Below are positions 26,051 through 34,263 of a DNA stretch of 64,000 bases, piece by piece (position 1 is the stretch's first letter; each line of letters opens with the position of its first letter). A program made the translations under genes and the position numbers. A model generated the notes under the pieces. That model searched no databases and was not told where the DNA came from. It saw only the letters and a program-made list of their open reading frames with translations. Source of the stretch: Iamia majanohamensis (lineage in GTDB: Bacteria > Actinomycetota > Acidimicrobiia > Acidimicrobiales > Iamiaceae); the NCBI RefSeq assembly GCF_028532485.1, contig NZ_CP116942.1, positions 1,550,001-1,614,000 of the forward strand, in the 5' to 3' direction.

Positions 26051-26056
26051 ACGCTA
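26051..26056 (-). promoter_or_regulatory. Leaderless -10 box TAGCGT for metH
   Basis: The minus-strand TAGCGT is seven bases from the ATG at 26043. The transcript should begin at the start codon, leaving no room for a riboswitch. Confidence 0.7.
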
Positions 26057-26105
26057 CAGAGGCCCCCCACATCCCCCTAACGGGTCTCGTCCGCAGGGGA
26101 GGGCC

Positions 26106-26111
26106 TACGCT
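26106..26111 (+). promoter_or_regulatory. Leaderless -10 box TACGCT for uppS
   Basis: TACGCT is seven bases upstream of the ATG at 26119. With the metH box it forms a divergent pair 50 bases apart. Confidence 0.7.
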
Positions 26112-26118
26112 CTGGTCG

Positions 26119-26886
26119 ATGCGGATCATCGAGGCCGACCAGGTGGCCGACGTGCGGGCGGGCGAGGTGCCGGCCCACGTCGGGGTCATCATGGACGGCA
26201 ACGGGCGCTGGGCCCAGATGCGCACCCTCACCCGCTCCGAGGGCCACGCCGCGGCCGAGGACGCCGTGGTGGCGACCGTCGACGCCTGCCTCGACCTCGG
26301 CGTGCGGTGGCTGTCGGCCTACGCCTTCTCGACCGAGAACTGGACCCGCGAGGTCGAGGAGATCGCCTTCCTCATGCGCTTCGACGAGTGGCTGCTGCGC
26401 AAGGAGCGGCGCGACGAGCTCAACGAGAAGGGCGTGCAGATCCGGTTCCTGGGCCGCCTCGACGACCCCCGCATCCCGGAGGACTCCCGCGACTGGCTGG
26501 TGGAGACGGCGGCGCTGACCGAGCACAACACCCGCATGGTCCTCGGCATCGCCTTCAACTACGGGGGCCGGGCCGAGATTGTCGACGCCGTCCGGGCCCT
26601 GGTGGCCCAGGGGGTGGCGCCCGAGGAGGTCACCGAGGAGCGCCTGGCGGCCGAGCTCTACGCCCCCGACATGCCCGACATGGACCTGGTCGTGCGCACC
26701 TCGAGCGAGCACCGGACCTCGAACTTCTTCCCCTGGCAGGCCACCTACGCCGAGCTGGTGTTCCTCGACACGCTGTGGCCCGACTTCCGGGAGGGCCACC
26801 TCTACTCGGCGGTGGCCGAGTACCAGGCCCGCCGCCGGCGCATGGGCGCCGCCAGCGCCGCCGCCGGGGCCGACCGCCGAGCCTGA
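26119..26886 (+). CDS. uppS: cis-Prenyltransferase (undecaprenyl diphosphate synthase family)
   Basis: The 255-aa protein makes long cis-polyprenyl diphosphates for cell-wall lipid carriers. The catalytic Asp26 lies in VIMDGNGRWA, followed by YAFSTENWTRE for the allylic substrate pocket and RTSSEHRTSNFFPWQATYAEL near the C-terminus, the IPP-binding Arg/Ser region (usually RTSGExRxSNFLLWQ). Length fits the family. Product chain length is uncertain, since actinobacteria can carry a short-chain cis-synthase as well. A polyprenyl synthase gene follows 65 bases downstream with its own leaderless box. Confidence 0.93.
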   Translation: MRIIEADQVADVRAGEVPAHVGVIMDGNGRWAQMRTLTRSEGHAAAEDAVVATVDACLDLGVRWLSAYAFSTENWTREVEEIAFLMRFDEWLLRKERRDELNEKGVQIRFLGRLDDPRIPEDSRDWLVETAALTEHNTRMVLGIAFNYGGRAEIVDAVRALVAQGVAPEEVTEERLAAELYAPDMPDMDLVVRTSSEHRTSNFFPWQATYAELVFLDTLWPDFREGHLYSAVAEYQARRRRMGAASAAAGADRRA

Positions 26887-26939
26887 GGCCGACGGGCCGG
26901 GCCCGCGCTCCGAGTGGTCGGAGCCCAGGGCCCGCTCGG

Positions 26940-26945
26940 TACGCT
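26940..26945 (+). promoter_or_regulatory. Leaderless -10 box TACGCT for the polyprenyl synthase
   Basis: TACGCT is six bases upstream of the ATG at 26952 and selects that start. Confidence 0.65.
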
Positions 26946-26951
26946 CCCCCC

Positions 26952-27995
26952 ATGGACCCGGTGGAGCTGGCCGCGCTGCTCGGCCTGACGGAGCTGCCGG
27001 CGGGCCTCGAGGCGGTCGAGGTCGAGCTCGACCGGGCCGTCGTGGTCACCCGCGACGAGATCGAGCAGCCCGCCCGGCGGGTCGTGCTCGGCGGCGGCAA
27101 GCGCCTGCGGCCCGCCCTCGCCCTCGGGTGCGCAGCCGCGGCCACGGGCCGCGACGGCGACGCCGTGGTCGACCCCGACGTCGTCCTCGGCGCCACGGCC
27201 GTGGAGCTGGTCCAGGCCGGGTCGCTGGTCCACGACGACATCATGGACGAGGCCGGGGAGCGCCGGGGGGTCCCCACCATCAACGCCAAGGAGGGCCCCA
27301 GCCAGGCCCTGCTCGTCGGCGACTTCCTCCTGGCCCGGGCCGGCCAGCTGGCGGCGACGGTCAACCAGGACGTGGCCGGGCTGCTGGCCGCCGCCATCGC
27401 GGACCTGTGCATCGGCCAGTCGGCCGAGGTCGCGACCCTCTTCGACGTCGACCGGTCGGTGTCGGCCTACGAGGACTCGATCCGGGGCAAGACGGCGGCC
27501 CTCTTCCGGGCCGCGTGCGAGATCGGCGCCGCCGCCGCGGAGGCGCCCGACGGCGCGGTCACCGCCCTGGCCACCTACGGCACCGCCTTCGGCATGGCCT
27601 TCCAGGTCGTCGACGACGTGCTCGACCTGGTCTCCACCGCCGAGGCGCTGGGCAAGCCGGTCGGCAACGACATCCGGGAGGGCGTCTACAGCCTGCCCGT
27701 CCTCCTCGCCCTCCGGGGCCCCGACGGCGCCGCCCTGGAGGCCCGCCTCGGCCACCGTCCCGGCGAGGACGAGGTGGCCCACGCCCTGGCCCTGGTGCGG
27801 GGCTCCGACGGCGTGGCCGCCGCCCTCGATCGGGCCCGGGAGTTCAACGCCGAGGCCGTGGCCGCCCTCTCCGAGCTGCCGCCCGGGCCGGCGCGCGACG
27901 GCCTGGCGGCCCTCCCCGACGCCTACCTGGACTGGGTCCTCGACGCCAAGGCCCCCGACCTCGTCGCCGGCGCGGCCACGGCCGCCGGTCGCTGA
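26952..27995 (+). CDS. trans-Polyprenyl diphosphate synthase
   Basis: This 347-aa class I prenyltransferase has a first aspartate-rich motif DDIMD at 95-99, preceded by GGGKRLRP at 47-54, and a second DDVLD at 221-225. A GKT/FGMAFQ region at 180-217 supports a trans-polyprenyl diphosphate synthase of the IspB/GrcC type. It condenses IPP onto allylic diphosphates, probably to make the menaquinone side chain. Small residues (Ala, Gly) rather than aromatics precede the first motif, which fits a long-chain product. This is an inference from family rules. Confidence 0.92.
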   Translation: MDPVELAALLGLTELPAGLEAVEVELDRAVVVTRDEIEQPARRVVLGGGKRLRPALALGCAAAATGRDGDAVVDPDVVLGATAVELVQAGSLVHDDIMDEAGERRGVPTINAKEGPSQALLVGDFLLARAGQLAATVNQDVAGLLAAAIADLCIGQSAEVATLFDVDRSVSAYEDSIRGKTAALFRAACEIGAAAAEAPDGAVTALATYGTAFGMAFQVVDDVLDLVSTAEALGKPVGNDIREGVYSLPVLLALRGPDGAALEARLGHRPGEDEVAHALALVRGSDGVAAALDRAREFNAEAVAALSELPPGPARDGLAALPDAYLDWVLDAKAPDLVAGAATAAGR

Positions 27996-28018
27996 GCGGT
28001 CCCTCCACCCGGCGCCGG

Positions 28019-28024
28019 TAGCCT
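28019..28024 (+). promoter_or_regulatory. Leaderless -10 box TAGCCT for the cobalamin adenosyltransferase
   Basis: TAGCCT is eight bases upstream of the GTG at 28033. Confidence 0.6.
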
Positions 28025-28032
28025 CGGCGCCC

Positions 28033-28569
28033 GTGAAGATCTACACGCGCAAGGGCGACGACGGCACGACCGGGCTGCTCTTCGGCGGTCGCGTGACCAA
28101 GGACTCGGCCCGCCCCGAGACCTACGGCCAGGTCGACGAGGTCCAGGCCGTGATCGGCGTGGCCCGGGCCCACGCCCCCCGGGGCGAGGAGCTCGACGAG
28201 ATCCTCACCGGCATCCAGCGCGACCTGTGGGTCCTCATGGCCGACATGGCCACCGACGGGCCCAACCGGGAGAAGCTGGTCGCCGGCACGACCCTGGTGA
28301 CCCCGGAGATGGTGGCCCCGCTCGAGGAGCTCATCGACGAGGTCGCCACCCGGTTCGAGCCGCCCACCGAGTTCGTGATCCCCGGTGGCACGGTGGTGGC
28401 GGCGCACCTCGACGTGGCCCGCACCGTCGTGCGCCGGGCCGAGCGGGTGGCCGTGGCCCTCGCCCCCGAGAGCACCTCGGCGCTGGCCTACCTGAACCGG
28501 CTCTCGGACCTGCTGTGGATGCTCGCCCGGTGGCAGGAGGGCACGTCCCTCCGCTCCCGCGACGCCTGA
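28033..28569 (+). CDS. PduO-type ATP:cob(I)alamin adenosyltransferase
   Basis: The 178-aa protein has the N-terminal ATP loop TRKGDDGTTGLLFGGRV, a GQVDEVQAVIG helix and the VRRAERVAVAL arginine-glutamate motif that contact ATP and the corrinoid in PduO enzymes. It makes coenzyme B12 (adenosylcobalamin), which the methylmalonyl-CoA mutase encoded at 50.7-52.8 kb needs. MetH upstream uses methylcobalamin instead. It is about the usual length and begins with GTG. Confidence 0.93.
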   Translation: MKIYTRKGDDGTTGLLFGGRVTKDSARPETYGQVDEVQAVIGVARAHAPRGEELDEILTGIQRDLWVLMADMATDGPNREKLVAGTTLVTPEMVAPLEELIDEVATRFEPPTEFVIPGGTVVAAHLDVARTVVRRAERVAVALAPESTSALAYLNRLSDLLWMLARWQEGTSLRSRDA

Positions 28570-28618
28570 GCGCACCGCGGCCCCGTCCCCGCCCCCACGC
28601 CTACAGAGAGGACCGTCC

Positions 28619-30097
28619 GTGCCCCGCACCGTCACCCCCACCACCGCCAAGGCCCCGTCCCGCGCCGACCTCCTCGTGGTCGGGGCCCGCACCGGCGACC
28701 AGCTGGCCGACGACCTCCAGGTCGTCGGCGTGCCGCCCCGCTTCGCGTCGGCGGCCGGGTTCACCGGGGCGGTGGGCCAGACGCTGCTCGCCCCCCGGCC
28801 CGGCGAGCGGGGCGCGGACGTCTTCGTGGTGGGCCTGGGCGAGGGCGCCGAGGTCGACGCCAACCGTCTGCGACGGGCCGCCGGCACCGCCGGGCGGGCG
28901 GTGACCCGCCACGCCAAGGTGGTGGTGGCCCTGGGGGAGAAGGCCGGCGACGGCACCAGCCCCGAGGCCGCGGCCCGGGCCGTGACCGAGGGGTGGATGC
29001 TCGGGGCCTACCGGTTCGACGACCTCCGGACCGACCCGCCCTCCTCCGCGGTGCGGTCGGTGACCCTCACCGCCGGCGGGGCCCGGGCGGCGCGCACCGC
29101 GGTGCAGCAGGGCGCGGCCACCGCCCGGTCGGTGATCCTGGCCCGCGACCTGGTGAACCAGCCCGGCGGCTCGCTGGTGCCGGCGCAGCTGGCCGACCGC
29201 ATCCGCGACGCCGGGCGGGAGGCGGGGCTCAAGGTCCGCGTCGACGGCCCCGCCGCCATCCGTCGCAAGGGCCTGGGCGGCGTCCTCGGCGTCAGCCAGG
29301 GCGCCACCAACGAGCCCCGCTTCGTCGAGGTCACCTACACCCCGGAGGGCCCGCCCCGGGGCCACGTCGCCCTGGTGGGCAAGGGCGTCACCTTCGACAC
29401 CGGGGGGTACTCGCTCAAGTCCTCCGACGGCATGAAGGGGATGAACGGCGACATGGGGGGCGCCGCCGCCGTGGTCGGCGCCATGACCGCCCTCGGGGCG
29501 CTCGACGCCCGGGTGAAGGTCACCGGGTACCTGCCCCTGGTCGAGAACATGATCGGCCCCGACGCCATCCGGGTCGGCGACGTCCTCCACATCCGGGGCG
29601 GCACCACCGTCGAGGTGCTCAACACCGACGCCGAGGGCCGGCTGATCCTCGCCGACGCCCTCCGGCTCGCGTCCGAGGCCCGCCCCGACGCCATCGTCGA
29701 CGTGGCCACGCTCACCGGTGCCTGCATGGTGGCCCTGGGGCCGCGCACGGCCGGGCTCTTCGGCTCCGACGACGCCCTCGTCGGTCGGCTGCGCGCCGTG
29801 GCCGAGGCCGCGGGGGAGGACGTCTGGCCCATGCCCATGCCGGCCACCCTGCGCCCCGGGCTCGACTCCGACGTGGCCGACATCCGCAACATCTCGGGGG
29901 GCCGCCACGGCGGGGCGTCGGTGGCGGCGCTGTTCCTCCGCCACTTCGTGGCCGACGACGTCCCGTGGGCCCACCTCGACATCGCCGGCCCGTCCTGGGT
30001 CACCGACGCCGCCGACGGCGAGATCCCGAAGCTGGGCACCGGCTTCGGGGTCCGGCTCCTGGCCGAGGCCCTGGCCGGCTGGACGCCCTTGCCCTGA
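28619..30097 (+). CDS. pepA: Leucyl aminopeptidase, M17 family
   Basis: This is a 492-aa cytosolic two-metal aminopeptidase that removes N-terminal residues from peptides. Metal and active-site motifs are intact: VGKGVTFDTGGYSLK (Lys and Asp), MNGDMGGAAAV, and the M17 signature NTDAEGRLILADAL near residue 336. The N-terminal macro-like domain (1-170) is variable, as usual. GTG start with AGAGAGGA six bases upstream, so this gene has a real leader, unlike its neighbours. A hairpin follows the stop. Confidence 0.94.
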   Translation: MPRTVTPTTAKAPSRADLLVVGARTGDQLADDLQVVGVPPRFASAAGFTGAVGQTLLAPRPGERGADVFVVGLGEGAEVDANRLRRAAGTAGRAVTRHAKVVVALGEKAGDGTSPEAAARAVTEGWMLGAYRFDDLRTDPPSSAVRSVTLTAGGARAARTAVQQGAATARSVILARDLVNQPGGSLVPAQLADRIRDAGREAGLKVRVDGPAAIRRKGLGGVLGVSQGATNEPRFVEVTYTPEGPPRGHVALVGKGVTFDTGGYSLKSSDGMKGMNGDMGGAAAVVGAMTALGALDARVKVTGYLPLVENMIGPDAIRVGDVLHIRGGTTVEVLNTDAEGRLILADALRLASEARPDAIVDVATLTGACMVALGPRTAGLFGSDDALVGRLRAVAEAAGEDVWPMPMPATLRPGLDSDVADIRNISGGRHGGASVAALFLRHFVADDVPWAHLDIAGPSWVTDAADGEIPKLGTGFGVRLLAEALAGWTPLP

Positions 30098-30120
30098 GCG
30101 GAGCGGCGCCGACGCTCAGG
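30093..30120. terminator. Hairpin between convergent pepA and the unknown 30116-30835 gene
   Basis: CCTGAGCG (30093-30100) and CGCTCAGG (30113-30120) form a perfect 8-bp stem with a 12-base loop that spans both stop codons. There is no U-tract. It could act in both directions. Confidence 0.5.
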
Positions 30121-30835
30121 CGGCGTCGCCGCCGAGGTCGGCCTCCTCGCGGAGGGCGGTGGGCACCGTCCGTGGGGGAGGAGCCGGCGCGGCCGACGGC
30201 ACCGCGGCGGGCCCGACCGGCGGGTGCAGGTCGACCTCGGGGTCACGGGCGCGGACCAGGCGGTGGGCCCACACCGCGGCCTCCCGGGCCACCACGGGGT
30301 GCACCTTCCAGCGGTGGAGCCGCTGCTCGGTGGTGGGGACGTCCTCGCGCAGCTCGGCCAGGGCCAGCGCCACCCGCCGGGCCCGGCGCCGCTGGGCGTC
30401 GAGGGTCGAGGCGTCGCGCTCCACGGCCCGCCAGGCGTCGTGGCGGGCCCGCACGCCGGCAGGGAGGCGGTCGACCTGGTGGCGGGTGAGCGGGGGCAGG
30501 TTGCGGCGCACCGCGAGCGTCGGCCCGGCCGAGGCCCGGGCCACGCCGAACTGGCAGGCCCGGTGCAGGGCCCGGACGAGCGGGCTGTGGCGCCCCCGGC
30601 CCGCACCGAGGCCGAGGGCCTCGGCGGTGGCGGCCAGCTCGAGGGTGGTGCCCTCGGGCCGGGCCTCGAGGGCGGCGTCGACGTGGCGCACCAGCCAGGT
30701 GGTGGAGGGCCCGAGGATCGAGAGCCAGAACTGCTCCACGTAGGTGGAGCGGGCGGGGTAGCCGAGGGCATCGACCACGGGGTCGTCCCAGGTCTCGAGG
30801 ACGAGGGTGGGGGCGGACAGGTCGGGGGCAGGCAT
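30116..30835 (-). CDS. Uncharacterised helical protein
   Basis: I do not recognise this 239-aa protein. Residues 1-180 are predicted helical, with conserved-looking segments (STYVEQFWLSILGPSTTWLVRH and SPLVRALHRACQFGVAR) and many basic residues. The two blocks could form a winged-helix-like DNA-binding unit, but that is a guess. The last 50 residues are Pro/Ala-rich and probably disordered. GGGAGA lies eight bases before the ATG, so it has a leader. The upstream region is unusually AT-rich for this window and carries phased AAAGT repeats, so its control differs from its leaderless neighbours. Confidence 0.65.
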   Translation of the reverse strand: MPAPDLSAPTLVLETWDDPVVDALGYPARSTYVEQFWLSILGPSTTWLVRHVDAALEARPEGTTLELAATAEALGLGAGRGRHSPLVRALHRACQFGVARASAGPTLAVRRNLPPLTRHQVDRLPAGVRARHDAWRAVERDASTLDAQRRRARRVALALAELREDVPTTEQRLHRWKVHPVVAREAAVWAHRLVRARDPEVDLHPPVGPAAVPSAAPAPPPRTVPTALREEADLGGDAA

Positions 30836-30887
30836 GGGATCGCTCTCCCGGGGGTGCTGGGGATGGGGTCGGGGGAAGCGACGTCAC

Positions 30888-30935
30888 TGTCTCTCATGTA
30901 CTTTCAGACACTTTGCGCCATACGTCAACCCCCCG
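30888..30935 (-). promoter_or_regulatory. AT-rich control region with phased AAAGT repeats
   Basis: On the minus strand a TTGACG hexamer is followed by AAAGTGTCTGAAAGTACATG, two AAAGT copies exactly ten bases apart. It is the least GC-rich stretch I see in the window and sits upstream of the unknown 239-aa gene. The TTGACG resembles a -35, but no TANNNT lies at 16-18 bases, so either another sigma factor or an activator or repressor site is possible. Confidence 0.4.
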
Positions 30936-30959
30936 GGTCGCGGGGTGGCCCCGTCCCGG

Positions 30960-30965
30960 TACCGT
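30960..30965 (+). promoter_or_regulatory. Leaderless -10 box TACCGT for the Sir2 gene
   Basis: TACCGT is seven bases upstream of the ATG at 30973 and selects this start over longer in-frame extensions. Confidence 0.65.
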
Positions 30966-30972
30966 CGAGGCC

Positions 30973-31818
30973 ATGGCGGCCGACGAGACCTCCACCCCCA
31001 CCACCGCCGAGCGCGAGGGCATCCTCGAGCGGGCCTGGCTCGACGGCACCGAGGTCGCCCTCGACCTGGCCGTGGCCGAGGTGGCCGACTGGGTCGCCGA
31101 GAGCGGGTCGATCGTCGTGCTCACCGGCGCCGGCATCTCCACCGACAGCGGCATCCCCGACTTCCGGGGCAGGCACGGCGTGTGGACCCGGGACCCCGAG
31201 GCCGAGAAGGCCAGCACCATCTCCCACTACCTCTCCTCGCCCGAGGTCCGGAAGGTGGCGTGGCGGCGCCGCCTCACCTCGCCGGCCCGCTCGGCCCGCC
31301 CCAACGCCGGCCACCTGGCCCTGGTCGAGCTGGAGCGCCAGGGGCGCCTCGACACCCTGGTCACCCAGAACACCGACGGGCTCCACCTCCTCGCCGGCAC
31401 CAGCCCCGAGCGCCTGGTGGAGGTGCACGGCTCGGCGCGCGGCGTGATGTGCGTCGACTGCGACGACCGGGCCGACATGCGCGTCGCCCTCGACCGGGTG
31501 GAGGCGGGCGAGGAGGACCCGGCGTGCCGCTCGTGCGGCGGGATCCTGAAGTCCACCACCGTGCTGTTCGGGGAGTCGCTCGACCCCGCCGACATCGACG
31601 CCGCCGGCGAGGCGGCCGAGCGCTGCGACCTCGTCCTCGCCGTCGGGACCACGCTCAACGTCTTCCCCGCGGCCCACGTGCCCCGCGTGGCCCAGCGGGC
31701 CGGAGCCCGCCTGGCCATCGTCAACGGCGGCCCGACCGACGCCGACGACGGGGCCGACGCCGTGCTCCGGGGGTCGATCTCCGACATCCTCCCCCGCCTC
31801 GTCGCCGGCCCCGCCTGA
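30973..31818 (+). CDS. NAD-dependent protein deacylase, Sir2 family
   Basis: In this 281-aa sirtuin GAGIS (52-56) and IPDFRG (61-66) bind NAD, TQNTDGLH (131-138) lines the active site, and His152 in EVHGS is the general base. Four zinc cysteines are in place (C160, C163, C185, C188). It should remove acetyl or other acyl groups from lysines using NAD. The N-terminal 40 residues are longer than in minimal bacterial sirtuins. Acyl-CoA synthetases are frequent targets in bacteria, but none is encoded nearby. Confidence 0.92.
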   Translation: MAADETSTPTTAEREGILERAWLDGTEVALDLAVAEVADWVAESGSIVVLTGAGISTDSGIPDFRGRHGVWTRDPEAEKASTISHYLSSPEVRKVAWRRRLTSPARSARPNAGHLALVELERQGRLDTLVTQNTDGLHLLAGTSPERLVEVHGSARGVMCVDCDDRADMRVALDRVEAGEEDPACRSCGGILKSTTVLFGESLDPADIDAAGEAAERCDLVLAVGTTLNVFPAAHVPRVAQRAGARLAIVNGGPTDADDGADAVLRGSISDILPRLVAGPA

Positions 31819-31826
31819 GGGCCGGC
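31804..31826. terminator. Hairpin at the Sir2 stop codon
   Basis: GCCGGCCC (31804-31811) pairs perfectly with GGGCCGGC (31819-31826) around a seven-base loop that contains the Sir2 TGA. It lies between two convergent genes and has no U-tract. Confidence 0.5.
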
Positions 31827-31827
31827 C

Positions 31828-34122
31828 TCAGCCCTCGGTGACCACGAGGGTGAAGGTGGCGTCGGGCCCGGGCGCCGTCACCCACCCGGGATCGTCCTGG
31901 CCCACGCCGAGGCCCACCCGGTAGCGCCCGGGGGCCAGGGGCTGGAGGCGGGCGTCGACGGCGACCACCGAGGCCGGGGCCGTGAACGCCTCCCCGGGGA
32001 CCACCCAGCCGGGCACGTCGCCCCCGGACCGGGCCCCGACCGGGTCACCGGGGTCGAGGGGGTCGACCGTGGCCACGATGCGGACCCCGGCCGGGCCCCC
32101 GTAGGCGCCGCGCCCGGGCCAGGGCGACCCGCCGCCGGTGTGGCGGACCCGCACCCCCACCTCGACGGTCCCCCCCGGGGCCACCTCCACCTTGGTGCCC
32201 GCCTCGCCCCGGACGAGGGCGACGTCGGCCGACCGGGCCGCCTCGGGGAGCCCCGTGGGGAACCCGGCGGGCAGCAGCAGGCCGTCCTCGGCCAGGCGGT
32301 CCTGGTCGGGCCCGGGACGGACCCACAGGCCCACGCCCGCCTCGGCTCCCCAGAAGGTGGTGTAGCCCGACTGGTCGACCAGGGCGAGGCGCGCGCCCTC
32401 GGCGGCCAGGCCTGCGTCGTCGCTGCGTGTGAGGACGAACGGCGCGTCGGGCCCCTCGCCGAAGGCGGGGTCGTAGGTCGTGAAGGCCACGTCGGGGAGG
32501 GCCCAGGGCCAGCTGAGCGCCGGGAAGGCGCCGTCGACGGCGCGGACGTCGATGCTGACGGCCTCGGGTTCGAGGCGGCGGACGTCGGCCGGCACGTCCC
32601 AGCCCTCGTAGATCGTGTCCTCGAACGAGGTGGTCGCCGACACCGTCCCGAAGCCGGCCCAGACCGCCCAGGCGACCAGCACCGGGGCCAGCAGCAGCGG
32701 GCGGCGAGCGACCGCCGCCACCCCGAGCACCACGACGAGCCCCACCAGCCCGGCCAGCGTCGCCCGCCAGAAGGTCCCGGCCGGGTCGTCCCCGACGTAG
32801 CGGATCACCGCCGGCACCGCGAACGCCGAGTACTGCCCGTCGTAGGCGCCGGCGTCGCGCACGAGGAGCAGCACCGCGGCCAGCCCGCCGACCACCGCCG
32901 CGGCCAGGGCGCCGAGGCGGAGCAGCCGGCGGCGGTCGGCCGCGACGACCACCAGCACGCCGGCCATCAGCCACAGCGGCGTGAAGGAGTCGTTGTGGCG
33001 GCCGTAGACGAGGTGGTCGGCCCGGAACTGGTTCTGGGCGAAGAAAGCGACCGAGGTGGCGAACACGGCCCCGGCCAGGGCCAGCAGCCAGGCCAGGGCG
33101 AGGCGGTCCACGGGTGCGGCGGCGCCGATGCCCGCCTGCAGGCCGGGCCCCCCGGCCGGCCGGGCGTCGCTCGCCGCCCTCCGGCGCAGGGCCAGCACCA
33201 GGCCGGCGCCGCCGACCACGGCGAGCCCGAGCGACCCGGCCGCCAGGTACCAGGCCTGGCCCACGGCGGTGGCCGCCACCTCGCCCAGGCCCGAGGGCGA
33301 GGTGACCAGCTCCCGCAGCTCGGTGGCGCCGCCCTCCAGGCGCTCCACGTGGGTCCAACGGGCCCGCTCGACGGCCCGGGTGGCCAGCCACGCGGTCGCG
33401 CTCCCGGCCCCCAGGAGCACGGCGTTGCCTGCGGCCACCCGAGGCGCCACCACCCGGGTGCGCGCGCCGACCGCCAGCACGACCAGCCCCACCACCAGGG
33501 CGCCCGTGAACCGGGGGTGGGTGGCGTAGAGCAGGGCCACCGCGGGCCCGAACAGGTAGGCCGCGGGCCCGGTCCGCCGGGCGGCGTGGAGGGCGAGCAC
33601 GCTGGCGGGCACGAGGGGCAGGACGAGGTCCTCGGCGATGGCCGAGGACCCGGCGGCCACCACCGCCGGCGCCACGGCCCCGATGCCGGCGGCGAGCAGG
33701 GCGGCCCCCCGCCCGGCACCGAGCACCCGGCGGGCGACCAGGACGAGCAGGGGCACGACGGAGGCCAGCAGGACGGCGTTGACGACCATGACGGCCCGCC
33801 ACTGCGCGCCGGCCGACGTGAAGGCCCGGGTCACCGGCGCGATCACGAGCGGGTAGCCGAGGGCGTAGCGGGGCGCGGTCGGCATCTCCCAGCCCGCCCC
33901 CGCCCCGGCCAGCCACCGGGCGTTGCCCAGGTAGCCGGTCTCGTCGAACACGACGGTCGGGGCCCCGACCCGGGCCGAGGCCACGAGGTGCAGCACCAGG
34001 GCCGCGACGGTGGCGGCGACCACGCCCACGGCGAGGCCCCGGGGCCCGAGGTCGGCGGCGGGGAGGGGCGGGGTCGTCCCCGCGCCGGGTCGGTCGTCCT
34101 CGACCGCGCGCACCTCCGACAC
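31828..34122 (-). CDS. Membrane glycosyltransferase-like protein (GT-C type)
   Basis: This 764-aa protein has about ten to twelve transmembrane segments in residues 25-490 and a soluble beta-rich C-terminal domain. The first extracytoplasmic loop begins TVVFDETGYLGNARWLAG, with acidic residues in the position of the catalytic Asp/Glu of PMT/ArnT-like GT-C enzymes. These use polyprenyl-phosphate sugars to glycosylate lipids or proteins outside the cell. Donor and acceptor are unknown. The GTG start at 34122 is set by TAGGGT seven bases upstream; a much longer open frame in phase extends across the divergent genes and is not coding. Confidence 0.78.
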   Translation of the reverse strand: MSEVRAVEDDRPGAGTTPPLPAADLGPRGLAVGVVAATVAALVLHLVASARVGAPTVVFDETGYLGNARWLAGAGAGWEMPTAPRYALGYPLVIAPVTRAFTSAGAQWRAVMVVNAVLLASVVPLLVLVARRVLGAGRGAALLAAGIGAVAPAVVAAGSSAIAEDLVLPLVPASVLALHAARRTGPAAYLFGPAVALLYATHPRFTGALVVGLVVLAVGARTRVVAPRVAAGNAVLLGAGSATAWLATRAVERARWTHVERLEGGATELRELVTSPSGLGEVAATAVGQAWYLAAGSLGLAVVGGAGLVLALRRRAASDARPAGGPGLQAGIGAAAPVDRLALAWLLALAGAVFATSVAFFAQNQFRADHLVYGRHNDSFTPLWLMAGVLVVVAADRRRLLRLGALAAAVVGGLAAVLLLVRDAGAYDGQYSAFAVPAVIRYVGDDPAGTFWRATLAGLVGLVVVLGVAAVARRPLLLAPVLVAWAVWAGFGTVSATTSFEDTIYEGWDVPADVRRLEPEAVSIDVRAVDGAFPALSWPWALPDVAFTTYDPAFGEGPDAPFVLTRSDDAGLAAEGARLALVDQSGYTTFWGAEAGVGLWVRPGPDQDRLAEDGLLLPAGFPTGLPEAARSADVALVRGEAGTKVEVAPGGTVEVGVRVRHTGGGSPWPGRGAYGGPAGVRIVATVDPLDPGDPVGARSGGDVPGWVVPGEAFTAPASVVAVDARLQPLAPGRYRVGLGVGQDDPGWVTAPGPDATFTLVVTEG

Positions 34123-34129
34123 GGCGGCG

Positions 34130-34135
34130 ACCCTA
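34130..34135 (-). promoter_or_regulatory. Leaderless -10 box TAGGGT for the GT-C protein
   Basis: The minus-strand TAGGGT is seven bases from the GTG at 34122. Confidence 0.65.
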
Positions 34136-34196
34136 GGGGGCGGCCGGGGACCGGCCCCGGCGGCGCGGCGGCCTGGGGAATAGGTGACCCGCTGGG

Positions 34197-34202
34197 TAGG
34201 GT
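34197..34202 (+). promoter_or_regulatory. -10 box TAGGGT for moeZ with a short hairpin leader
   Basis: TAGGGT would start a transcript near 34209, giving a leader of about 55 bases. The leader contains GGGGCCCCGAGGGGCCCC, which can fold on itself, and a GAGG ribosome binding site. Confidence 0.45.
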
Positions 34203-34263
34203 TTTCCCCTGATGCGGGGCCCCGAGGGGCCCCACCGCACGAGACGAACGCGAGGGATCCACC

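Noticed and set aside
22540-26118. Long plus-strand frame opposite metH, in phase with uppS
   Set aside because: It is the antisense shadow of a well-defined MetH; composition is Val/Gly/Asp/His-rich with no motif. The uppS part begins at the ATG after TACGCT.
34212-34263. ATG nine bases after TAGGGT opening a frame upstream of moeZ
   Set aside because: The frame runs through moeZ in another phase with Arg/Pro-rich composition. The ATG at 34264 has a ribosome binding site and gives a full rhodanese domain.
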